Shown: positions 8,469-16,899 of the stretch, one piece after another | How positions within the stretch are numbered: the first letter of the stretch is position 1 | How the letters are laid out: the number at the start of each line of letters is the position of its first letter | Origin: Silene noctiflora | Lineage: Eukaryota > Streptophyta > Magnoliopsida > Caryophyllales > Caryophyllaceae | Assembly (NCBI GenBank): GCA_009801015.1 | Contig: VHZZ01000021.1 | Location: 8,788 to 38,387, forward strand | Direction of reading: 5' to 3' | Length of the DNA stretch: 29,600 nucleotides | Program-made: the position numbers and the translations under genes | Notes under the pieces: generated by a model | What the model was told of the DNA's origin: nothing | The model's database searches: none | What the model saw: the letters and a program-made list of their open reading frames with translations, nothing else

Positions 8469-8621
8469 TAGCAAGGTAGCTTCTTGACTGGATTCCTTAC
8501 TCTATACAATCCAGACAATTTTTCCTGTAAACGGAGCCTTGTGAAATTATAGTTTCCAGTATCACTCGCCTGATTTTGATTATACTTTCATGTATCAGGC
8601 CCTTTAATTACTGGCACATTT
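8469..8621 (+). ncRNA. Box H/ACA snoRNA, unit 4
   Basis: Hairpin 1: GCAAGG (8471-8476) with CCTTGT (8537-8542), upper stem CTGGATT with AATCCAG. H box AAATTA at 8544-8549. Hairpin 2: CCAGTA with TACTGG, pocket TCACTCG / CCCTTTAAT, upper stem CCTGA with TCAGG. ACA at 8616-8618 and predicted 3' end 8621. The apical loop differs in sequence from other copies while the pockets do not, as expected for a guide under selection. Confidence 0.74.
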
Positions 8622-8793
8622 TTTTCAAATTTGTATGAATTTGGGTAACAAATTATGAGTATGAAAGCAAACAAAACAAACACATTCTATGTTTTGAGGC
8701 AATTTCTTTATTTGCAATATTTATTTTTGTTTCCAAATTACTTGCCCTTTTGATTTTTTTTGCATTACATTTGGGTAATTGGAAATCAGAAGG

Positions 8794-8980
8794 TCTCATT
8801 GAAGACGGTACTATCCGTCTTGAGCTCTAAAGACGGATAATGGCCCTTTCACACAAATGCAAGACGGTTACTATCCGTCTTAAGCTAAGTTGGTATATCC
8901 ATTTTCCGCCCACTTGCATTTGTGTGAGAGAGGTCACTATCCGTCAAGTTTAGGACGGATAGTGACCGTCTTAAATAAGA
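8794..8980. mobile_element. Foldback MITE
   Basis: The ends TCTCATTGAAGACGG and (reverse-complemented) TCTTATTTAAGACGG extend into about 30 bp inverted repeats including ACTATCCGTC. Inside, TTTCACACAAATGCAAG pairs with CTTGCATTTGTGTGA, so almost all the element folds on itself. The GACGGATAGT word occurs several times. It interrupts the tail of unit 4. I could not fix a target duplication; ATTGG on both sides is a weak candidate. Confidence 0.65.
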
Positions 8981-8989
8981 ATTTGTGAT

Positions 8990-9600
8990 TGGCAATTTGT
9001 CGAAATCATAGCTTTGAGCTTAGCTTACTATCATCTCGTAGAGAATAGTATACTCAGAACGAATTAATACTCCCTCGATCCCAATTTACTATGTACGGAG
9101 TAGTAAAACTTGTGTTTGTTGGGTTAGTGACGAAATTGAAACTACAGGAAATTGCGGACATGTTAATTTACAATGAACTCGTACATAATTGGACATGATC
9201 CTGGGATTCCTGGCCTCTGGTTGATAATTTAGCAACAAGAATGTTTGACCCGGTGGCAGTAACCAAACTAATCGTACAAATTCTCTTCATTTATAAATAG
9301 TGTCGGAAAAAAAAATGTTGTATTTATAGTTGAATGGAGGAAGTAAAACACTTCGGTCTGAACAATGTCCTAATTACAGGTGATTTAATGCGGGTTTGTA
9401 TTAGATATGAGTTGAGGTTATGTTAATTTATTTGACTACGGATAAGGGGTAAGTATGACGAGTAACGAATCTTCGTAATTTTTTAAAATCTTATCCGTGC
9501 CCGTTTAGTTTGGGTACCGAACAACCCAAATTTAACAAACGGAACGACCTATAACCATCGGAATTTGGTCTCCAAGACCTACCCAGCCCAATTAAGACGA
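8990..9600. other. Spacer between units 4 and 5
   Basis: A short stretch near 9138-9160 (AAACTACAGGAAATTGCGGAC) resembles the downstream flank of unit 6 (13387-13403), again showing duplicated flanks. A partial Stowaway-like end (TACTCCCTCGATCCC) is at 9068-9082. No gene is recognised. Promoter-like GCCCA words near 9590 belong to unit 5. Confidence 0.4.
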
Positions 9601-9673
9601 TGAAGCCCTCTTATACTCCCTCAAACAACCCACATGAAGACCAAACACAACCAAAAACCCAATATCTTCACAC

Positions 9674-9707
9674 TATAAATTTCCCCCAAATTGGAGAAAT
9701 TAGGGTT
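9674..9707 (+). promoter_or_regulatory. Unit 5 core promoter
   Basis: TATAAAT at 9674-9680 and TTAGGGTT at 9700-9707, with CCCACATG at 9629-9636 and AGCCCAATTAA further upstream, matching unit 3 much more closely than unit 4. Confidence 0.55.
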
Positions 9708-10262
9708 CTTCATCATCATCATTAATTGAAGTCTGAGGCATGGAGAGAGTTGGGAGTTTTTAAGAACCGTTTGCCCCTCTCCATCGCCAATGATCACTTT
9801 CGAAAATTAAACGGCTCTTAGCTTCATCATCATTATCATCATCATTAATTTATTAATTTACAATTAATCACCGCACTTGCTGCTTTCTCTTTCTCTGAGC
9901 TTAATTCTATTTCCAATAATGGAATCAAACAACAATTATAATCATGGGGCGATGATGATCTATCTCTTATAATATAATCAACTTCATTTTTGTTTTGGGT
10001 TACTATTTCTTTTGTGTAGGTTTGGTTTGTGTTGTGTTATAGGCTTGGCAAGTAAATCGGTTGTGAGACGTCACAAACTTGTTACGTCTCATAATTGAGT
10101 GGCTTTGCCGCCATGCTCAATTCTTCCTTTCCTGCACATTTGATTTGTGGTCCTAATAAATTTGTTGTGTGATGAAATACAGATCTGAGCCTTTAATTTC
10201 TACACCCATTTTGTTTCATGCAAATGTTGTATCGGAATAAGATTATCATGAAACCGACTCAT
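9700..10262 (+). ncRNA. Unit 5 transcript, snoRNA domain deleted
   Basis: Sister of unit 3: both share AATTGAAGTCTGAGGCATGG before the pseudoknot and both end at the same place (here GAAACCGACTCATAT, about 10250-10265) without an H/ACA domain. Pseudoknot 9737-9819, probable intron 10052-10182. The ATGATGA word is kept at 9952-9958. Confidence 0.5.
9737..9819 (+). ncRNA. 5' H-type pseudoknot domain, unit 5
   Basis: Stem 1: 9737-9747 with CTCTCCATCGCC (9777-9788). Stem 2: AAGAACCGTTT (from 9762) with AAACGGCTCTT (to 9819), with one A-C mismatch. Confidence 0.4.
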
Positions 10263-10376
10263 ATAATAGTTTGAGGATTTAAGTTTAATTGGATTTGTCT
10301 TACTAGCAAGCCTCCCTGCACGTTGCCTTCCGTGGACCTCCCACCCCCTCCCTCTCCTTCTCGGTCAATATCAGCA

Positions 10377-11072
10377 ACCTTAAATTCGGGAAAGTGGTGA
10401 TTGACTTCTATAGCTTTGTGTAATCGTGAAATTAACCCCCACGATTTGCAATTGGAATAATTTGGCCTCATAACTTACACAATAAATGAAATTAAGTCCA
10501 TTTTAACAAAATTTTATGAGAAATTCAATTTATCATATCAAAAATGTAAAAATGGTTATATTTTGATGAAAAATACAAAATTACAAAAAACTAATAAAAA
10601 AAAAATAGCATAAATTAGATAAAAAAAAATTAAAAATACTTTACAAAATTTATACATATTATATATTTTTCAACTTTTTTTTACAATTTTTGTGAAAAAA
10701 TTTAGTTGCAAAATATTTTGTTGGGTAGTTGTGATAAAATCAGAAGTTGGAATAAAAAAATTTCATGACAAAAATATATAAAAAATATAATAAAAATTAA
10801 ATTTCAAAATTTTCCATTTTTCATCATTTCAAAAAAAATCACATAAAGTTGTTCGTTGATATTGGTATAACGAATTACATATGTATGTAAAAATAATTTT
10901 TACTTTTTTTTATATGATAAATTGAATTTCTCGTGAGATTTTGATAAAGAGGTTTAATTTTAATTATTGGCCAAGTTATGCGGCCAAATTACTCAAATTT
11001 GAAGTTGTGGGGGATTAATTTTACAATTGTACAACGTTATGGGGGTCAATCACCACTTTCCGACCTTAAATT
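10377..11072. mobile_element. Long-TIR MITE of Mutator type with target duplication
   Basis: ACCTTAAATT occurs at 10377-10386 and again at 11063-11072, a 9-10 bp target duplication. Between them are inverted repeats of roughly 160 bp: GGGAAAGTGGTGATTGAC at the left and its complement at the right, continuing through GAGAAATTCAATTTATCATA and its inverted copy near 10915. The core is very AT-rich and non-coding. Duplication length and long inverted ends point to a MULE-derived non-autonomous element. Confidence 0.75.
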
Positions 11073-11820
11073 TAATATGCTTAATTTGATGCGTAATTAA
11101 TTGAGGGAAAACTATTACTTGAACAGTATGAAAATATGGAAATTAAGATTCATAATTTAAGTATATTGTTGAGGATTTGATTAATTTATAGAGGAAGGGT
11201 AAAAGAGAATTTGTTTTTGTTGGCTTGATCTATTTCCATTTTCCAACTTAAAGTTCTAGCTTCAGTTGTGTAGGCTTTGGGAGCATCAAGTTGAATTTAT
11301 CGAACCTAGACCTGACAAATAGGTCACTCGGATCTCGTTTTGGTTGCCCTACTTTGAGTCGACAATTTATAACGTTATTTTCAGGTAAGCTCATTCTGGA
11401 TCACTTTGTGGTTTAAGGTGACTTTGGGTCTATCAGGTCAAGTTTAGGTCACATTTTTGTCATTTTTGGGTTTCAAGTTAGGTCATTCGTGTCAGGTCAA
11501 TTTTGCCTGGTTTAGTTGAACTCTATCTCAAGCAAAACGTTATAAGCCACCGTCAACTCAGTTAAATCCTTGGATAGGATTAAACCCGAACCTTATATGA
11601 CCCACCCAAATGATTATTGTTGGAAAGTAACCGATATCTATAAATAACTCAATGATAAGTTGATAACCAACCCAACTCCAAATTGACCCGATCAAACCTG
11701 ACTTGTGCTAAACCCGACAACGACTTGACCCGATTGGCCCGTTTTCCCAAACCTTGGATTGAAATGAAGCCCAAGCCCAATTCAAACCACAATGCCCTTG
11801 AACAATTCGTCATTAAACAA
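11073..11820. other. Spacer between units 5 and 6
   Basis: It contains the ATTGTTGAGGATTTGATTAA segment shared with the flank of unit 3 (about 11166), then degenerate GGTCA/TGACC-rich sequence (11300-11720) of no recognised origin, then the site-II-bearing promoter flank of unit 6 (AAGCCCATATA at about 11825). Confidence 0.4.
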
Positions 11821-11865
11821 CAGAAAGCCCATATACGATTACCAATCTGAACAACATCACCACAC

Positions 11866-11898
11866 TATAAATTCCCCCAAATTGGAGAAATTAGGGTT
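11866..11898 (+). promoter_or_regulatory. Unit 6 core promoter
   Basis: TATAAAT at 11866-11872 and TTAGGGTT at 11891-11898; AAGCCCATATA about 40 bp upstream. The spacing of TATA to telo box (25 bp) equals that in units 1 and 4. Confidence 0.58.
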
Positions 11899-11927
11899 CT
11901 TCATCATCATCATTAGTTTAAGTATGA

Positions 11928-12009
11928 GGCATGGAGAGAGCTGGGAGTTGGTAAGAGCCGTTTGCCCCTCTCCATTGCCTATGATTACTCTTACAATCAA
12001 ACGGCCCTT
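11928..12009 (+). ncRNA. 5' H-type pseudoknot domain, unit 6
   Basis: Stem 1: GGCATGGAGAG (11928-11938) with CTCTCCATTGCC (11968-11979). Stem 2: AAGAGCCGTTTG (11953-11964) with CAAACGGCCCTT (11998-12009), with one A-C mismatch. The linkers of 14, 3 and 18 nt are long enough to span the stems. Confidence 0.45.
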
Positions 12010-12069
12010 TATTCCTACAACAACAACACTTAATCACTACTCCCTCCTTTCCCTCCTTTTTTCAACTCC

Positions 12070-12124
12070 ACTCCCTCCGTTCCGGTCAATTGTTCGACAA
12101 ATTACCGAAACAAACGGAGTAATA
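12070..12124. mobile_element. Miniature Stowaway-like foldback (unit 6)
   Basis: CTCCCTCCGTTCC at the left and AAACGGAGTAA at the right, with TCAATTGTTCGACAAATTA forming the centre. It is orthologous to the unit 4 element. Confidence 0.55.
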
Positions 12125-12455
12125 ATAATAATAATTATAATAATAAATACGGAGTACTAATTACGAGGCTATGATGATCTTTCTCTTAAATATAATCAAC
12201 TTCATTTTTATCTCGGGTTACTATTTCTTTTGTGTAGGTTCGGTTTATTTTGTATCATAGGCTTGGCAAGTAAACCGGTTGTGACACGTCATCGGTTTAC
12301 TTTGCCGCCATGGTTTCAATTCTTCCTTTCCTATACATTTGATTTAGTCCTAATAAATTTGTTGTTTGATTAAATACAGATCTGAGCCTGAATAAGATTA
12401 TCATGAGACCGACTCATTTTTAGTATAATTATATTAATGTGAGACGGTCTCGCAA

Positions 12456-12608
12456 TAGCAAGGTAGCTTCTTGACTGGATTGCTTACTCTTTACAATCCA
12501 GGCAATTTTTCCTGTAAACGGAACCTCGCGAAATTATAGTTTCCAGTATCACTCGCCTGAATTTGATCGCAATATCATGTATCAGGCCCTTTAATTACTG
12601 GCACATTT
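12456..12608 (+). ncRNA. Box H/ACA snoRNA, unit 6
   Basis: Hairpin 1: GCAAGG (12458-12463) with CCTCGC (12524-12529; one A-C mismatch), upper stem CTGGATTG with CAATCCAG (8 bp, perfect). H box AAATTA at 12531-12536. Hairpin 2: CCAGTA/TACTGG, pocket TCACTCG / CCCTTTAAT, CCTGA/TCAGG. ACA at 12603-12605 and 3' end at 12608. A SINE begins at the very next base, leaving the mature RNA whole. Confidence 0.74.
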
Positions 12609-12780
12609 ACCCATGAGCACTTAGATCAAGTGGCAAGGGGTTGTTCTAGCTTAACCAGAGGTTTCGTGTTCGATCCTTGGGAACGCAGGAGTGTTGAAAC
12701 TCATGAGGGAGAACTTTACCGCCCTAGTGGTCTTACCCGGCTCGAATCCGGATAAAACCGGATGGTTTACACCAAAAAAA
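12609..12780 (+). mobile_element. tRNA-derived SINE with 15-bp target duplication
   Basis: The 172 bp insert is flanked by ATTACTGGCACATTT at 12594-12608 and 12781-12795, a perfect target duplication. It has an A-box-like TAGATCAAGTGG near its 5' end, a B-box-like GTGTTCGATCC at about 12667-12677, and a short A tail (AAAAAAA) at the 3' end. The uninterrupted site is present in units 0, 1, 2 and 4, so the insertion is recent. Confidence 0.88.
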
Positions 12781-12965
12781 ATTACTGGCACATTTGGTTA
12801 AAATTTGTTACTATTATATTTGCAAACTCACTCTGTCCCAAAACACAGATTATGTTTTGAGGCAATTTCTTCATTTGCAATATTTATTTTTGTTTCCAAA
12901 TTAGTTACTTGCCCTTTTGAGTTTTAATTATTGGTTCAATTTGGGCATTTGGTTGCATTAAATTT

Positions 12966-13414
12966 AGTAATTTTGTCCTTAAATTATGTCATTAATCTCA
13001 ATAGTAGATTCTAATCTCTTTGCAGATGCAATAAAACTTGCTGTCTGAAAACCGGTTCGTGATTACAATTTGCATGATCTCTTTGCAGATGCAATAAAAC
13101 TTGTTGTCTGATAACCGATTCGCGATTACAATATGCATCTTCTCTTTGCAGATGCAATAAATCTCAATTGGTTTGGTTAAGTTAATTGTTTTTTATTATC
13201 CTTTGTGGTAATTTGCAATGCAATAAAGTTTGTTTGGTTGGATTCAGGCAGCAGGAAATGGACTGAGACAGGAAGTTGTGATTTTGAATTAAATTAAACA
13301 ACAAATATCTCATGATCTGGAACAAGAATTACAAATCATGATGTTCAGATTGAGGGATAGTGATTTGGTTGAATGAGAGAAATTGTAAGGAAGTTGCGGA
13401 CAATTTATGATCCA
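12966..13414. other. Flank of unit 6, with a 62-64 bp triplication
   Basis: Three tandem copies starting near 13013, 13077 and 13140 share CTCTTTGCAGATGCAATAAA; the first two also share GCGATTACAAT-like ends. The stretch 13352-13400 is homologous to the flank of unit 2 (4216-4275). The satellite array starts right after it, near 13415. Confidence 0.6.
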
Positions 13415-16400
13415 GTCGTATGCCATAAATTAACATTTGTCGAACCACGGAGTATCGTGAAATCTGGTTTAATACTCGTTATTTAGATTGAAATCGAACA
13501 GGTTAACTCTAAAAATGATTTTGGACATGTGGTAGAAAAGTCAGTAGAAAAAGAAACGCGAGCTGTTATGATCTCTCGAACGGCTCAAATTAAAGTTGTA
13601 TAATACACGTTTTTCGGAATTTTAGAGCATAGGAAAAAAAATTCACTAGAAATCACCCAGAAGGTTCCTTAGATCAGGTTAGTATGCCACACAAAAATTG
13701 AGGAGCAAGAGAGCACATTTGAAAGTGTTAGTATGAGATAAACCAGTAATTGTCAAATCTCGGATAATAGTAAAAAATGGAATAATACGGAATAATACAT
13801 ATTTGGGTCTGAAATCGACTAGGTTAGATTCTGAAATGACTTCGGAAACATAGTAGAAAAGCCGGTAGAAAAAGAAATGTAGCCCGGTACGACCTTATGA
13901 ACGGCTCAAATTGAAGTGCTTAAATAATACACTGTTTTCGGAATTCTAGGGTCCCGTAACAAAAGCCTCAGTAAATAACACAACATTCCTCGTGTGAGAG
14001 AAAGCGGCCACACAAAATTTGAGGAGCAACGAAGAACATTTTGGGGTCCCGGTATGCGATAACCAACATTCGTCGAACCATGGATAATCGTGAAAAATTG
14101 ATTAATTCTCGTTAATTGGTCCTGAAATCGAATTAGTTAACCCATTAAATGACATTGGACAAGTGGTTGAAAAATCGAGAGATTTTGTTTCGGCTCAAAT
14201 TGAAGTGTATAATACACGATTTTCGAGATTTTAGGGAGCCGAAACAAAAGTCCCTGGAAATCACACAGAAGATTCCTAATATCAGTTGAAGCGGCCACAA
14301 ACTATGAGGTGCAACGAAGGACATTTGGGAGTGCCGGTATACGACAAACCAGTATTCGTAAAATCTCGGACGATCGTGAATAATTGATTAATACTCGTTA
14401 TTTGGGTCTGAAATCTAATTTGTTAACCCCGGAAATAATCTCGGACACGTGGTTTAAAGAACAGGTGAAAATGAAATGTGGTCAGGTACGACCTCCCGAA
14501 CGACACAAATAGAAATGTATAATACACGATTTTTGGGATTACAAGCCCCCGAAACAAAATCCGGCGGAAATCACGCAGAAGGTTTAACGGGTCAGTTAAA
14601 CCGGCCACACAAAATTTGAGAAGCATCGGAGGCCATTTGGGGGTGCCGGTATGCGATAAAAACCATTCGTCGAACCTCGGATAATCGTAAAAAATGAATT
14701 AATACTCGTTATTTGGGGATGAAATTGAATACGTTAACTCCTGAAATGTTTTCGGACATGTGGTACAAAAGCAGTTAAAAAAAAAAAAAAAACGTTGTCC
14801 GGTACGACCTTCCGAACGGCACAAATTGAAACGTATAAACGGTGTTCGAAATTTCAGGGTACCGAAACAAAAGTCTCCGGAAATTACACATAAGGTTTTT
14901 CATATCAGATGAAGCGGCCACACAAAATTAGAGGAGCAACGGAGGACATTTGGGGGGTGCCAATATGTGATAAACCAACATTCGTCGAATCACGGATAAT
15001 CGTGAAAAATTGATTAATTTTCGTTATTTGGTTCGACAATTGAATTAGATAACCCCTAAAATGATCTCGGACACGTGATTAAAAATCGAGAGGAAAAAAC
15101 GTGGTCCGGTACGAACTCCCGAATGGCTCAAATTGAAGTGAGTAATACACGATTTACGATATTACAGGCTCCAGGAACGAAAGTCTACAAAAATCACGCA
15201 GAAGGTTTCGCGTGTCATATAAACCGGCCACGCAAAATTTGAGAAGCAACGGAGACCATTGGGAGTGCCGGTATGCGGTAAACAAGCATTCGTCGAATCT
15301 CGATTAATTGTGAAAAATGGAATGATACACGTTATTTGGGCCTGAAATGATCTCGGACACATGGTTTAAAAAAAAGGTGAAAAAGAAATGTGGTCCGGTA
15401 CGACCTCTCGAACGACTCAAATTGAAGTGTATAATACATGGTTTTCGAGATTCGAGGGACCTGGAACAAAATTCTCTGGAAATCACAAAGAAGGTTCTTT
15501 TGATCAGGTTAGTCAGCCACACAAAATATGCGGAGAAACAGAGCACATTTGAGGGTGTCGGAATACGATAAACCAACTTTCATCGAACCTCGAATAATCG
15601 TGAAAAATTGACTGATACTCGTTATTTGGGGTTGAAATCGTATAGGTTAACTCCTAAAATGGATTCGGACACGTAGTTTAAAAGTCGGTAGAAAAATAAA
15701 TGTGGTTTGATACGACCACCCGAATGGCTCAAATTGAAATGTATAATACACGGTTTTCGAGATTACAGAGAGCCAGAACAAAAGCCTCCGAAAATCACAC
15801 CAAAGGCTCCTCATGTCAAATGAAGCGGACATACAAAATTTGAGAAGCAACGGAGGACGTTTCGGGGTGCCGGTATGCGATAACCAGCATTCGTCGAACC
15901 ACGAATAATCGTGAGAAATTGATTAATTCTCGTTATTTGGTCCTGAAATCGAATTAGTTAACCCTTTAAATGACCTCGAACACGTGGTTGAAAAACCGAG
16001 AGAAAAAAAAACGTGTTCCGGTACATCCTCCCAAATGACTCAAATTGAAGTTTATAATACACGATTTACGAGTTTACAGGCTCCCGGAAAAAAATTCTCT
16101 GTAAGTCACACAGAAGGTTGCTCATATCAGATGAAGCGGTCACACAAACTTTCAGGAGCTACAAATGATATTTTGGGGTGTCGATATGCGATAAACCAGT
16201 ATTCGTAAAATCTCGGATAATCGGAAATATTGGATTAATACCTGTTATTTGGGTCTGAAATATAATTTGTTAACCCCTGAAATGATCTCGGACACGTGGT
16301 TGAAAAAACAGGTGAAAAAGAAATGTGGTCCGATATGACATCACGAACGACTCAAATAGAAGTGTATAATACACGATTTTCGGGATTAAAGGCCCGAAAA

Positions 16401-16688
16401 ACAAAATTCTCCAGAAATCACACAGAAGGTTCAACGGGTCAAATAAACTGGCCAGAGAAATTTTGAGAAACAACGGATGCTATTTGGGGGTGCCGGTATG
16501 CGATAAAAAAAACATTCGTCGAACCTCGCATAATCGTAAAAAATGGATTATTACTCGTTATTTGGGGCTTAAACCGAGTAGGTTAGTTTCTGAAATGACT
16601 ATAGACACGTGGAAGAAAGACCGGTAAAAAAAGAAACGTGGTACGGTACGACCTCCAGAATGGTTAAAATTGAAGTGTATATATATAA

Positions 16689-16899
16689 TACTCCCTCCTA
16701 TTTACAAAGTTTTTTCACATTAGTTTTGGGATAGAATTTAGTGGTATGATGATATGTGGATGCAAATGAAAATAAGAGAGAGAATGTGAGATCATAAGTT
16801 ATGATAACAAAAAATAATAGACAAATAAGGAAAATGAAAGATCTTAATAAATTTGCCGTTTTAGGAAATGTGAAAGATCTTAGAGAATAAAAGGAAGTA
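16689..16899. mobile_element. Stowaway-like MITE inside the satellite
   Basis: It begins TACTCCCTCCTATTTACAAA and its right end, reverse-complemented, begins TACTTCCTTTTATTCTCT; both continue to TTTCACATT, giving about 33 bp imperfect inverted repeats with TA at each end. It splits one B-type monomer and accounts for the one 525 bp monomer spacing. Confidence 0.7.

Larger units (their letters stand above)
7865..8770 (+). ncRNA. Unit 4 non-coding snoRNA-host transcript
   Basis: Complete unit: telo-box start, the best pseudoknot of the family (7899-7980), a miniature CTCCCTCCGTTCC foldback (8020-8074), an A-rich microsatellite, the middle region, snoRNA (8469-8621) and a diverged tail. The intron donor seen in other copies (CAA-GTAAAC) reads CAA-GGAGAC at 8229-8236 here, so this copy may not be spliced at that site. 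The ATGATGA word in the middle is ATGATGT. The snoRNA itself looks sound. Confidence 0.55.
11891..12965 (+). ncRNA. Unit 6 non-coding snoRNA-host transcript
   Basis: Complete unit: pseudoknot (11928-12009), miniature Stowaway foldback (12070-12124), middle region with ATGATGA at 12171-12177, probable intron 12270-12379 (donor CAA-GTAAAC, acceptor TACAG), snoRNA (12456-12608), then a SINE flush against the snoRNA end, then the tail (12796-12965). Apart from the SINE it closely matches unit 0 in the snoRNA and tail. Confidence 0.55.

Noticed and set aside
15347..15571. Plus-strand satellite frames of 60-91 codons
   Set aside because: Same reason: they recur only because the DNA recurs and are interrupted in most monomers.
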